NCBI GenBank assembly: GCA_019636695.1
Contig: JAHBXD010000001.1
Location: 923,661-987,660 of the forward strand
Source of the DNA: Phycisphaeraceae bacterium
GTDB taxonomy: Bacteria > Planctomycetota > Phycisphaerae > Phycisphaerales > UBA1924
Length of the DNA stretch: 64,000 bases
Direction: 5' to 3'
Both the position numbers and the translations under genes were made by a program. Below, in pieces: positions 42,174 to 51,567 of the stretch. The stretch's first letter is position 1, and every line of letters begins with the position of its first letter. Under the pieces are notes generated by a model that searched no databases, was not told the origin of the DNA, and was given only the letters and a program-made list of their open reading frames with translations.

Positions 42174-45100
42174 ATGGCAGAGGCAGGCATTCCGATCATC
42201 GGGCCGTTGATGAACAAGCTGATCGGCTCGCGGAACGAGCGGTTCGTGAAGCGGTATTGGACGCGGGTGGAGGCGATCAACGCGCTGGAGCCGAAGATTC
42301 GGCAGATGAGCGACGAGCAGCTTCGTTCGATGCTTGGTGTGTTGCGTGCACAGCGTGATGCCGGGGCGGGGGTCGATGATCTGTTGGTCGAGTCGTTCGC
42401 GGTAGCGCGCGAGGCGATGGACCGAGCGATCGGCATCAGGAGCATTTTCAATCCGGCGGTGGCAAGCCGTTTCGAGGCGGACAAGCTTCCGGGCAACCTG
42501 AAGAAACTGTATATCGAGACGAAGGAGCGGCTGGACGGGCTTGGAACCCGGCCCCCTACGGATGCGCTGCTGGGGTGCACGCAGCCAGTGCCGGCGTATG
42601 TGTGGGGCGAGATTCCGCACGAGTTGTATGAAGCCGTGCGGGAGATCTATCCGGAGAGCCGTCCGCCGTTTCGGAGTCGTCCTTTCGATGTGCAGTTGAT
42701 CGGCGGGATGGTTCTGGCAAGCGGGAAGATCGCGGAGATGAAAACGGGCGAGGGAAAGACCATCGTGGCGCCGCTGGCGTGTTTTCTGGCGTGCGTGATG
42801 CGCGAGCAGGTGCACGTGGTGACCGTGAACGATTACCTGGTGCAGCGAGATCGCGATTGGACATTTCCGTTCTTCCATGCGCTCGGGATGACGGTCGGGG
42901 CTATCCACCCGATGCACATGCAGCCGGAGGATGTGAAGCGGCAGATGTATCGATGCGACGTGGTGTACGGCACGACGAGCGAGTTCGGCTTTGACTATCT
43001 GCGCGACAACATGAAGCGGAACATCGAGCAGCAGGTGCAGCGTCGGCGCCAGTTTGCGGTGGTGGACGAGGTGGACTCGATTCTGATCGACGAGGCCAGG
43101 ACGCCGCTGATTATCAGCGGCCTGGCCCATGAGGATAAGCCCCGGTACGAGATGGCGGACAAGCTGGCGCGGCACCTGGTGGCGAGGCAGAAGCCGTGGG
43201 ATGAGAGCGAAGCGAAGGTTCGCGCCTGCAAGGAGCGCATCAAGGGGCTTGAGGGCGACATTCGGCAGGTGAAAGACAAGGGCCGAGTGCCCGAGATGCA
43301 GGAACAGCTTGCAGAGGCCAAGCGCGAACTGCCGGAACTTGAGCGCGAGCGTGACAAGTATGTGCAGTATTTCGAAGTTCATCCTGAGCGGAAGCAGTGT
43401 CACCTGACGCACGAGGGCATCGCCGAAGCGCAGCGGACGGCGGGGATGGGCTCTTTTTATGTCGATCAGAACATGGACTTGCCGCACCTCCTCGAGCAGT
43501 CGGTGCGGGCGCACGCGGTGTATGAACGCGACCGGGACTACGTGGTGATGGAGGTTCCGGACCCGAGTTTCGGGCGACCTGTGCCGAGCATCGTGATCGT
43601 CGATGTGAACACGGGCCGGCCGATGATCGGCCGGCAGTGGTCGGACGGGCTGCATCAGGCGATCGAGGCCAAGGAGGGGGTGCCGATCAAGGAGGAGACG
43701 CAGACGGTCGCGACGATCACGATCCAGAATTTCTTCAAGATGTACAAGCGTCTGGCGGGCATGACGGGCACGGCCGACACCGAGGCGCAGGAGTTTCACG
43801 ATATTTACGGGCTGGACGTGGTTTCGATCCCGACGAACAAGCCGGTGCGAAGGGGCGATTTCCCGGACATGGTGTATCTGCGCGCCCGGGACAAGTGGGA
43901 ATCGATTGTTGATGAGATCAAGGCGATGCACGACGTAGGAAGGCCCATTCTCGTGGGCACGACCAGCGTCGCAAAGAGTGAAATGCTGAGCCAGATGCTG
44001 ACGCGGAAGCACGGCATCAAGCATGAGGTGCTCAATGCCAAGCAGCACGATCGCGAGAGCGTGATTATCGAGAGCGCCGGGCAGCTTGGCGCGGTGATGA
44101 TCGCCACCAACATGGCGGGCCGCGGCACGGATATCAAACTCGGGGCGTTCACGCGGGAGCAGTTGCTGGATCATTGGCTGAGGCGGGGCATTGCGTCGCG
44201 CAAACTGACGGTCGAATCATCGGTTGATGATCTGCGGCGTGATGTCTACGCCAAGATCGCCGCGGCGGAACTCGGCGTCAACAAGCGTGAGATCGAAGGG
44301 TTGTCGGCGGAGGAGATCGAGCTGCGCATGCTGCGCCACTGGGCGTTCAAATATACGCTGCTGTCGGAACGCAAGATGAATGAAATGAGCACCGACGACC
44401 TTCGCAGCGCACTGAGCGCCACGGGCAAACTGCTGCTGCACGAGGTGCGGTGGTTCGAGAACATCGAGGATCTCGGCGGCCTGCACGTCATCGGCACCGA
44501 GCGTCACGAGGCTCGGCGCATCGACAACCAGCTTCGGGGCAGGTCGGGCCGCCAGGGTGACCGGGGTTCGAGCCGGTTTTATGTGTCGCTTGAAGACGAC
44601 CTGATGAAGATGTTCGGCGGCGAGACCCTGATGAAGGTGCTGCCGCGGCTGGGGTTGAAGGAAGGCGATGCGATCGAGAGCCGTATGCTGAGCAAGCGCA
44701 TCGAGGGTGCGCAGCGCAAGGTCGAGGAGAGGAACTTCCAGATCCGCAAGCAGATTCTCGAGTATGACGAAGTGATGGAGCACCAGCGTCAGACGTTCTA
44801 CGGCCTGCGACAGCGTGTGCTTGAGGGTCGGGACGTGCGCGGTCTTGTGATGGAGTTTTTGCAGGATGCCGTCGAATCCGCTGCGGATCAGTATCTCGAT
44901 CCGGGGTATGCGGGCGAGTGCGTGGCCGAGGCCGTCAAAGAGACGATGGAATGCTCGATCGTGCCCGACAAGCTTCGTGGAAGAGACCGAGAAGAGATGG
45001 AAGTGTTCATTCGCCGCGAAGCGAAAGCCGAAGCCAAGCATAATATCGTGTTGACGGTCGGTGAATACATGCCCATGGAAGGTTCGGAAGTTTCGGTCGA

Positions 45101-46148
45101 TTTCGATTCCGCCGGGCTGATCAACTGGGCCAAGAGCCATTACGGGATTGATATTTCGGCCGCGGACCTTCGCGAGGGAGGCGAGGCCGAGCGGAGACAC
45201 GTGATCGACCTGTTATATTCCGCGGCTGAGAAGAAGATCGACGAGGCGGATCTCGGCGGCATCGCCGAATATCTTGATCCGATGTACGGGCCGCAGGCGC
45301 TCGCCAACTGGGTGAAAGAGCGATTTGAAACAACCATTACGCCTCAGGAGATCGTCGACGCCCAGGCATCGGACGAGACGACCCCGGCGCAATTAATCAT
45401 GGATCGCGTTCGCGAGCTGTATCGCAAACGCGAAGTGGAGTATCCGGTCGAGTTCGCGATGGAAATGACCATGGCGCTGATGCGACAGGATCCGAAGTTC
45501 GCTGCAGAGCAACTCTGCCAGTGGGCGAATCGCCGGTTTGAACTCAAGTGGGAGCCTGACCGGCTCAAGACGACGCCTCCGGCGAAGGTCAAGAGCGACC
45601 TGCAGGAGGCCGCAAAGCGGTTCTTTGAAGAGGATCATCTGCAGAAAGAGGTCGCGGCTGCGCTCGCATGCAAGACCGATGATGAGCTGGACCAGTATTT
45701 CACGCGCCGCTTCGGCGTCGGCCTTCCCGACCGCATGCGGTGGCTCACGGGTGAGGAACGGCTCGACGCGATCAAGGCCCGGGTCGAGAACCTGCTCCGG
45801 GCGGATCTGCTGGAACTGGAGCGGAGCGTTTTGCTCGAGACGCTGGATACAAACTGGAAAGATCACCTCTACGCCATGGACCAGACGCGCGATTCGATCA
45901 GTTTCCGCGCCTTCAGCCAGCAGGATCCGCGGATCGCCTTCAAGAAGGAAGGCGCGAGGTTGTTCAGTGACATGCTCAGGCGCGTGCGCGAGCGAGTGAG
46001 CGAGTTGATTTTCCGTGCCCGAATCAGTCCGCAGGCGATTCTGCAGGCCCAGGCTCAGGCCATGATGGCCTCGCGCCAACGTGCAGCTCCGGCAGGGGCC
46101 GCGCCTGCCCGCGCCGGCTCCGGCGGCAGTTCGGCCGATATGCTGTAA
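42174..46148 (+). CDS. secA: Preprotein translocase ATPase SecA, enlarged form
   Basis: The motor that drives proteins through SecYEG. Walker A is MKTGEGKTIVAPL, the DEAD-type Walker B is VVDEVDSILIDEARTPLIISG-like at 43060-43120, and the second motor domain has GTTSVAKSEML and NMAGRGTDIKLG. At 1324 residues it is far longer than the usual 850-950. A charged coiled-coil insertion lies in the first half (nt about 43180-43400) and a large extra helical region in the scaffold (nt about 45150-45720). The C-terminal zinc motif CxCxSGxxxxHC is absent; the tail is Ala/Gly/Pro-rich. ATG 42174 has AAGG nine bases upstream. Confidence 0.97.
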   Translation: MAEAGIPIIGPLMNKLIGSRNERFVKRYWTRVEAINALEPKIRQMSDEQLRSMLGVLRAQRDAGAGVDDLLVESFAVAREAMDRAIGIRSIFNPAVASRFEADKLPGNLKKLYIETKERLDGLGTRPPTDALLGCTQPVPAYVWGEIPHELYEAVREIYPESRPPFRSRPFDVQLIGGMVLASGKIAEMKTGEGKTIVAPLACFLACVMREQVHVVTVNDYLVQRDRDWTFPFFHALGMTVGAIHPMHMQPEDVKRQMYRCDVVYGTTSEFGFDYLRDNMKRNIEQQVQRRRQFAVVDEVDSILIDEARTPLIISGLAHEDKPRYEMADKLARHLVARQKPWDESEAKVRACKERIKGLEGDIRQVKDKGRVPEMQEQLAEAKRELPELERERDKYVQYFEVHPERKQCHLTHEGIAEAQRTAGMGSFYVDQNMDLPHLLEQSVRAHAVYERDRDYVVMEVPDPSFGRPVPSIVIVDVNTGRPMIGRQWSDGLHQAIEAKEGVPIKEETQTVATITIQNFFKMYKRLAGMTGTADTEAQEFHDIYGLDVVSIPTNKPVRRGDFPDMVYLRARDKWESIVDEIKAMHDVGRPILVGTTSVAKSEMLSQMLTRKHGIKHEVLNAKQHDRESVIIESAGQLGAVMIATNMAGRGTDIKLGAFTREQLLDHWLRRGIASRKLTVESSVDDLRRDVYAKIAAAELGVNKREIEGLSAEEIELRMLRHWAFKYTLLSERKMNEMSTDDLRSALSATGKLLLHEVRWFENIEDLGGLHVIGTERHEARRIDNQLRGRSGRQGDRGSSRFYVSLEDDLMKMFGGETLMKVLPRLGLKEGDAIESRMLSKRIEGAQRKVEERNFQIRKQILEYDEVMEHQRQTFYGLRQRVLEGRDVRGLVMEFLQDAVESAADQYLDPGYAGECVAEAVKETMECSIVPDKLRGRDREEMEVFIRREAKAEAKHNIVLTVGEYMPMEGSEVSVDFDSAGLINWAKSHYGIDISAADLREGGEAERRHVIDLLYSAAEKKIDEADLGGIAEYLDPMYGPQALANWVKERFETTITPQEIVDAQASDETTPAQLIMDRVRELYRKREVEYPVEFAMEMTMALMRQDPKFAAEQLCQWANRRFELKWEPDRLKTTPPAKVKSDLQEAAKRFFEEDHLQKEVAAALACKTDDELDQYFTRRFGVGLPDRMRWLTGEERLDAIKARVENLLRADLLELERSVLLETLDTNWKDHLYAMDQTRDSISFRAFSQQDPRIAFKKEGARLFSDMLRRVRERVSELIFRARISPQAILQAQAQAMMASRQRAAPAGAAPARAGSGGSSADML

Positions 46149-46344
46149 TCCGCGGCTGCAATGGATTTTCGAGTGTTTTGAGGAGCGTGCCGGGGCGCCA
46201 CCCATGCGAACAAACAGGGGACATTTTGAGCAGACGGGATCCGATCGGCGGACTTCTGCGTATGCTTGGTCGGAATGCCTGCGGACGGCGCCTGCACCCT
46301 GTGGGGCATCGCCGAGGGATGCATCCGCCCGGGAGGGGCTTTCG

Positions 46345-47115
46345 ATGGCGATTCGCCGAACGGGCTTTACGCTCCTCGAACTATTGGTGGTAATCGGGAT
46401 TATCGTGATTCTCATTGCGATTTCGGTCGCGGTGGGGGCCGGTGTCATCGGTGGAAGCCGCACGGCCCAGACCAGCAATTCGATTCGCGTGCTCGATTCA
46501 CTCTTGAACAGCTACATGCAGGATCGCGGCTCGATCCCTGGAGCCACGGTCCGCGATCCTCGAAACCGTGACCGGCTGTTGCTTCTCGCCGATGCCCGGA
46601 ACATGGATGTGGATGGCGGCTCGGGCATGATTAACAGCACAGGGCTGTTCCTTCTCCAAATTGTCGGCCCCGGCAACCCCGCCGATCGCCTGAAGGGGAT
46701 CGACAGCAGGCTGATCTCACGGTGGACACCCTATGCCGGTGCTGCGGCGACATCGCCCCAAGCCGTGCCGGAAATGGTGACGGTGCTCGATGCGTGGGAG
46801 CGCCCGATTCGGTACGTCCATCCGATGTTCCATGGGGTGCTCCAGAACGGTGACCCCTACGAGCCGGGGAACAACCACGGGGTAGGGCTTGATGCGTTGA
46901 GCCAAGGTCTTCTGAATGATGCCCCGAATGCCTCGCGGTACTCATTCCGAAATATCAGGCGAAACCGGGTGAGTGCCGATGGCACGCAAGTGGCCGATTC
47001 GGACGGTGGGTATTGCCCCGGGGGAATGCCGTATTTCTATTCGGCAGGTCGCGATGGTGACCCCTCGACCCTCGATGACAATGTCTACACCAAGCGCCCG
47101 AACGTCATGAACTGA
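46345..47115 (+). CDS. Type II secretion / type IV pilus pseudopilin-like protein
   Basis: The N-terminus MAIRRTGFTLLELLVVIGII carries the prepilin peptidase site (cleavage after Gly, then methylated Phe and Glu at +5) and the hydrophobic helix. The 256-residue product then has a globular domain with several loops and ends YTKRPNVMN. Many planctomycete proteins share this leader and the H-shaped C-terminal pseudopilin fold (the segment GGMPYFYSAGRDGDP is typical of minor pseudopilins). It follows secA by about 200 bases but is not obviously linked. ATG 46345 has GGAGGGG six bases upstream. Confidence 0.85.
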   Translation: MAIRRTGFTLLELLVVIGIIVILIAISVAVGAGVIGGSRTAQTSNSIRVLDSLLNSYMQDRGSIPGATVRDPRNRDRLLLLADARNMDVDGGSGMINSTGLFLLQIVGPGNPADRLKGIDSRLISRWTPYAGAAATSPQAVPEMVTVLDAWERPIRYVHPMFHGVLQNGDPYEPGNNHGVGLDALSQGLLNDAPNASRYSFRNIRRNRVSADGTQVADSDGGYCPGGMPYFYSAGRDGDPSTLDDNVYTKRPNVMN

Positions 47116-47276
47116 ACCGGATTGTTGGTACACCATCTCCCAGCGCACCGACACGGAAGGTGCGGCGGTGCTTTCAGGGTGTTCGGGCTTGCTCAGGTGG
47201 CGAGGCTGGCTTGGGAAGGGTGCTGGGGGATTGGTTCGCCGCCGCGGGAAGTGCGGCCTACGATGGCGGGTTCTTG

Positions 47277-47350
47277 CGGGGTGTAGCGCAGCTTGGTAGC
47301 GCGTCTCGTTCGGGACGAGAAGGTCGCAGGTTCAAATCCTGTCACCCCGA
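47277..47350 (+). tRNA. tRNA-Pro, anticodon CGG
   Basis: Acceptor arms CGGGGTG (47277-47283) and CACCCCG (47343-47349) pair perfectly, with discriminator A at 47350. The anticodon stem TCTCG/CGAGA encloses TTCGGGA, giving anticodon CGG. The T arm is CGCAGGTTCAAATCCTGTC. CCA is not encoded. A tyrosine integrase begins 116 bases downstream, so this gene is very probably the attachment site of the element that follows. Confidence 0.96.
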
Positions 47351-47466
47351 TTGCCGTAAGGCTTTCTGAAACCGCCACTTGCGGTGACCCGCCGACGGAC
47401 GGCGGCGCAGATCGGGTCGAACAACGCGCGGTGTGACACCGCGCTCGACCCCGAGGAGCGCCGCCC

Positions 47467-48861
47467 ATGGCCGTTCAGACCGCCCCGAAGACGACCCCCA
47501 CGACGACCCGGAAGCCGCCCGCGTACCGCCAGCGCAGCGGGTACACGCAGGCGATCGTCACGCTGACCGACGCCGTCACCAAGCGGCGGCAGGACTACTG
47601 GCTGGGCGAGTACGGGTCGCCCGAGAGTCGCCAGCTGTACTACCGCGTGCTGGCCGAGTACGAGGCGCTCGGGCGGCGTCTGCCGGACCTGCCTGATGCG
47701 GTGCCCGCCGCCGCCACAGCCGCGACCGGCGGCCCCGATGTGGGCGAGTTGGCGCTCCAGTACTGGCGGCGGGTGGCGCGCGAGTTCCTGCCCAAGCGAT
47801 GCAACGCCATCAAGGCGACGCTCCGCCTGCTCCGCCAGATGGACGGCTCAACGCGCGTGGCGCAGTACGGGCCGAAGCGGCTGCGGCTGCTGCGCGAGGC
47901 GATGATCAGCGGGGACCCCGCGGCAACGCCCCCGCGCAAGCCGTGGTCGCGGACGACGGTGAACGACCGGGTGCGGATCGTCGTGGCGGTCTTCCGCTGG
48001 GGGGTGACGCAGGAGATGGTCCCGGCGTCGGTGGCCGACGCGCTCGGGATGCTCGAGCCGCTGAAGCGCGGCCGGTCGCGGGCAAAGGAGGGGAAGAAGG
48101 TCGGCCCCGTGCCCGAGTTCCTGCTGGAGGAGACGATGCAGCACCTGCCGTCGCCGGTGCGGGCGATGGTGCGCCTCCAACTGCTCACCGGCGCAAGGCC
48201 GGGCGAGATCGTCGGCCTGCGCGGGCGCGACATCGACCGCGACGGGCGGACGGGGCTGCTCGTCGCACGGCTGAGCGAGCACAAGACGGCGCACCTCGGG
48301 GCCGAGCGCGAGGTGTACTTCGGCCCGGAGGCCGAAACGGTCCTGGAGCCGTTCCTGCGGGAGCGCAACCCGAACCGGCCGCTGTTCAGCCCCGCCGAGG
48401 CGGAAGCCGAGCGCCGCGCGAGGCAGCACGCTAGGCGCAAGACGCCGATCGGCTACGGCAACCGCCCCGGCACCAACCGCGTCGAGGACCCTGAGCGGGG
48501 GCCCGGCGACGCCTACACGGTCGGTAGCTACCGCCGGGCCATCCAGTACGCATGCGATCGGGCGTTCCCGCCGCCGGCGCACCTGCGGCCCCGCGAGAAC
48601 GGCGATGGGCGGCGCGAGACGGAGAAGCAGTGCCTCGCGCGGCTCACGGACCGGGAGAAGCGCGAGCTGGCCGAGTGGCGGCGGACCCACCGCTGGCACC
48701 CGCACCAGATCCGCCACAGCGCCGCGACCCGCATCCGGCGAGAGTTCGGGCTCGAGGCCGCCCAGCTCGTCCTGGGGCACTCGTCGGCCGTGATCACCGA
48801 CGCGGTGTACGCGGAGCGGGATCAGTCGAAGGTTGTGGAGGTGATTCGGCGGGTGGGGTAG
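47467..48861 (+). CDS. Tyrosine-type site-specific integrase
   Basis: A phage integrase family recombinase of 464 residues. The catalytic residues are in place: Arg in LLTGARPGEIVGL, Lys in LSEHKTAHL, HxxR in HPHQIRHSAATRIR, His in LGHSSAVITDAVY and the nucleophile Tyr in VYAE. A core-binding domain precedes them at about residues 90-200. The N-terminal Thr/Pro-rich start is typical of small basic tips that bind arm sites. ATG 47467 follows GGAG. The 3' end overlaps the convergent nucleotidyltransferase-phosphatase gene by 68 bases. A tRNA-Pro attachment site lies directly upstream. Confidence 0.94.
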   Translation: MAVQTAPKTTPTTTRKPPAYRQRSGYTQAIVTLTDAVTKRRQDYWLGEYGSPESRQLYYRVLAEYEALGRRLPDLPDAVPAAATAATGGPDVGELALQYWRRVAREFLPKRCNAIKATLRLLRQMDGSTRVAQYGPKRLRLLREAMISGDPAATPPRKPWSRTTVNDRVRIVVAVFRWGVTQEMVPASVADALGMLEPLKRGRSRAKEGKKVGPVPEFLLEETMQHLPSPVRAMVRLQLLTGARPGEIVGLRGRDIDRDGRTGLLVARLSEHKTAHLGAEREVYFGPEAETVLEPFLRERNPNRPLFSPAEAEAERRARQHARRKTPIGYGNRPGTNRVEDPERGPGDAYTVGSYRRAIQYACDRAFPPPAHLRPRENGDGRRETEKQCLARLTDREKRELAEWRRTHRWHPHQIRHSAATRIRREFGLEAAQLVLGHSSAVITDAVYAERDQSKVVEVIRRVG

Positions 48862-50308
48862 CGCGGGTGTCGTCGGGCTGCATCAGGTTGACCAGTCTAA
48901 GGCGCAGGCGGGAGATGAGGGCCTCGTCGACCCCATCGCTACATAGCGATTGGCGAGCAGCGGCCTGCTCGAACCAAGCCAAAAATCGTTCAATCGCTTG
49001 CTCCGTAACACCCTGGCCGCTAAGCATGTAATCGGCGACGACGTCGGTCCGTGGAAGGTCCAGCAGCAACGCCACAACGGCGCAGACGATGCCGGTTCGG
49101 TCCTTCCCTGCATGACAATGGATGACCGTCGCACCAGACTCGCAGCCGACGATCGCCTTGATCGCCTCGACAATGGCTGAGCGTTCGGCTTTGAACATCT
49201 GGATGTACGCATCGCCGGTCTCGGGCGACGAAGGTGGCAAGTCGGGATGAAGCGGCGGTCCACCCATCGGAGCGTGGAAGTACTTGATGTCAGCGAGCAG
49301 CCCGCCCGGATAGTGGCCAGTCGCCGTTTCCATTTCGTCGGCCTTGCGTAGGTCAATGATCCTGCGGACGCGATTCTCTCGAAGCCACTCGGCGAGCGCC
49401 GGTTCGTCGCCCCACCGAGTCAGGGTCGAGGCTCGGAACAGGACGCCTGGTCTTACCTTTCCCTCAAACGCATCGGCGAAGTCCCGCACGTTGAAGAACA
49501 GATCCCGTTGCAGCACGGCACGAAGGAACGCCTCGGCTTCATCGCGCCGCCGATCGATCTTGTGGTTCGAGTGGGCGTCGTCGATCGCCTCAAGGAAACG
49601 CTCGGCTAAGCGGCGCTTGAGCCCGTTGGCCTCGGGGAGATAGATCGACCCTCGCAGTTCGCGCCAGATCTTCTGCTCTTCCAGCGGCATCCGCTTGGGC
49701 AGGAGCAACTTGGGCAAGAACATGTACACAGGATCGCCCCTGAGCAGTTCGACGATCCTCGCCAAGCGGTGGAGCGCCAGGTTGTAGTGAAAGTAGAACT
49801 GGTAGCCATCCGAACGCCGATGCGCCGAAGACGCGGCTTCAAATCCACACAGAAACTTCTCTATCTCGGCATTCAGAAGGTCTGGAACAGAGCGGCTAAG
49901 TTCGGTGGTGGCTCTCTCCACGATCCGAGCGCAGCGATTACCTGGGTCATAGCCAACGACCAAGCGGGGGATGGGGACATCAGGGCAGTCCGCCAGCCAG
50001 GCAAAGTCCTCGGGGTCGCTTCCGAAGTGGAGGTCGATCTTGGTCAGTTGGGGATCGACCCAGACTGTTGCTTCGCCGCTTCCTGGTACGAAGGTGGAGA
50101 AGGAAGGTCGATTTCCGAGATGGGCGAGCAGCGACCTGAATACGTCGAGCGATGCGCAGCCATCGACGTGAAGGACCACCGTATCGAGATCGGAGGTTGG
50201 CCCCGAGTCGCCTCTGGCAGTTGAGCCGCACCAGAGGATGGCGTCAACTCGGGGCTCGTGGTTCCCCCATTGCAGCAACACCTCTGCCAGTAGTCTGAGG
50301 TGTTTCAT
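48794..50308 (-). CDS. Nucleotidyltransferase fused to a tyrosine phosphatase
   Basis: A two-enzyme protein of 504 residues. Residues 15-120 are a Pol-beta/MNT-type nucleotidyltransferase with the motif GSTARGDSGPTSDLD (28-42) and a further acidic residue in LTKIDLHFG. A helical region (about 125-265) follows, like the C-terminal part of aminoglycoside adenylyltransferases. Residues about 272-470 are a Y_phosphatase3-type phosphatase: NVRDFADAFEGKVRPGVLFR, then RIIDLRKADEME, and the P-loop HCHAGKDRTG with Cys398 and Arg404. Its ATG overlaps the stop of the kinase gene (ATGA). Substrates are unknown. The last about 35 residues are Pro-rich. Confidence 0.88.
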   Translation of the reverse strand: MKHLRLLAEVLLQWGNHEPRVDAILWCGSTARGDSGPTSDLDTVVLHVDGCASLDVFRSLLAHLGNRPSFSTFVPGSGEATVWVDPQLTKIDLHFGSDPEDFAWLADCPDVPIPRLVVGYDPGNRCARIVERATTELSRSVPDLLNAEIEKFLCGFEAASSAHRRSDGYQFYFHYNLALHRLARIVELLRGDPVYMFLPKLLLPKRMPLEEQKIWRELRGSIYLPEANGLKRRLAERFLEAIDDAHSNHKIDRRRDEAEAFLRAVLQRDLFFNVRDFADAFEGKVRPGVLFRASTLTRWGDEPALAEWLRENRVRRIIDLRKADEMETATGHYPGGLLADIKYFHAPMGGPPLHPDLPPSSPETGDAYIQMFKAERSAIVEAIKAIVGCESGATVIHCHAGKDRTGIVCAVVALLLDLPRTDVVADYMLSGQGVTEQAIERFLAWFEQAAARQSLCSDGVDEALISRLRLRLVNLMQPDDTRATPPAESPPQPSTDPAPRTPRR

Positions 50309-51567
50309 CGTGATCCCCCCGGATAGCCGTCCCAAGATCGCACGGTCTTGAGCGCCTGAGTGGCTACCGCATCAGCCGACTGCTCTCCGTCAATCGGATG
50401 AACCGGAAAGCCCGCCCATGTTCGGCATTGGCCGATCTCGCGTTCAAGCCGCTCGTGGAGTTCAGACACGACTGACTTGATCGGAACGCCGAAGTCAGGG
50501 TATGGGACATCAAGGCCTCGCGCAGCCATGCGCTGGTTGCAGGTCGCAACGCTGACTGTGAGCCAAAGCACGAGTACATCGTCGCTGCTCCGATTGAAGT
50601 GTTGGCCAAGCAGGGGAGCAACGGGTCCAGAGCCCGAGAACTCGACAATCGTGTTGGTGGGCATGGTCGCCAGCTTGAGGAAGTACGCCCAGGCAGCAAC
50701 CTCGCCCGCCGCCGAACCATCACCGCATGACCGACGAGCGTCGTCGATCGTGACCAGCGGCCATGCCAGATCCGCGGCCAGTCGTCTGCCCACCGTGGAC
50801 TTCCCCGCACCGATGTTCCCGATGAGCAGGATTCGGCGACGGCAGGAGTGCTCGCGCCTTCCGGCAACATTCTGGACTGTCTCGCCTCGCTGAGAAACGA
50901 CGAGTCGATCGCCTTGCAGTGACTCAGCCAGCGCTTGCCCGTTGTAGAAGGGCTCGACTGCGGCGAACCGGCGCTCGTAGGCGGGCATTCCGTCCAAGCG
51001 AATATGAAACCAGCCCCGCTCGTCGCGCGCGCTGGCGTACCCCTTGTGGAACACGTCCAGATCGAGATAGCGGCAGACGTGAACGGGATGCCCTGATTCA
51101 TTGATGTGCCCGCAGAGCCCGTCGTCGGCGTACCGAACGACAGCGATTCCGTCGCGGAAGTCGCCCGCATAGAGGTGCCGGTGCTCATAGGCGAGGCTGC
51201 CATCTGCCTTGATGTGACCGTACAGGCCACCACTGAATCGGACCGCGCATCGGCCCCCTTGGAAGTTGCCGCACCACGCGTAGCGATGCTCGGTGAGTGG
51301 CGCGCCGTCTGCGAGGATGTGCAGCCAACCAGAGTCGCTCTCAACGGCGGCCCGGCCCTCGTAGAAGCCCCATACCTGACGAAACCTGGCCGAGTACGCG
51401 GACGCGCCTGTCACGTCGATGTGGTACGCACCCGAGTCGTCGACGACAGGCGCGAGCCCCGGCTCATGGAACTTCTGCACAGCGCGAAAGCGGGCGGCGT
51501 AGAGCGGTCGCCCCTCCACCAGATGATGGGTGCCGTCGTCGGCAATTATCGCACGTCGCCAGCTCAT
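50305..51567 (-). CDS. WG-repeat protein fused to a P-loop kinase
   Basis: A 420-residue protein in two parts. Residues 1-235 consist of about six beta repeats of the WG type, each following the plan F-x2-G-x-A with a downstream HIxxDGxxxYxxRF (for example RGWFHIRLDGMPAYERRFAA). Residues 243-420 form a P-loop kinase with Walker A GNIGAGKST (250-258) and TIDDARR as the likely base and substrate region, similar to small nucleotide, sugar or AAA_33-type kinases. The acceptor is unknown. Both neighbours overlap by ATGA, so the three genes are translated as a coupled set. ATG 51565-51567 has GGAG five bases upstream. Confidence 0.85.
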   Translation of the reverse strand: MSWRRAIIADDGTHHLVEGRPLYAARFRAVQKFHEPGLAPVVDDSGAYHIDVTGASAYSARFRQVWGFYEGRAAVESDSGWLHILADGAPLTEHRYAWCGNFQGGRCAVRFSGGLYGHIKADGSLAYEHRHLYAGDFRDGIAVVRYADDGLCGHINESGHPVHVCRYLDLDVFHKGYASARDERGWFHIRLDGMPAYERRFAAVEPFYNGQALAESLQGDRLVVSQRGETVQNVAGRREHSCRRRILLIGNIGAGKSTVGRRLAADLAWPLVTIDDARRSCGDGSAAGEVAAWAYFLKLATMPTNTIVEFSGSGPVAPLLGQHFNRSSDDVLVLWLTVSVATCNQRMAARGLDVPYPDFGVPIKSVVSELHERLEREIGQCRTWAGFPVHPIDGEQSADAVATQALKTVRSWDGYPGGSR

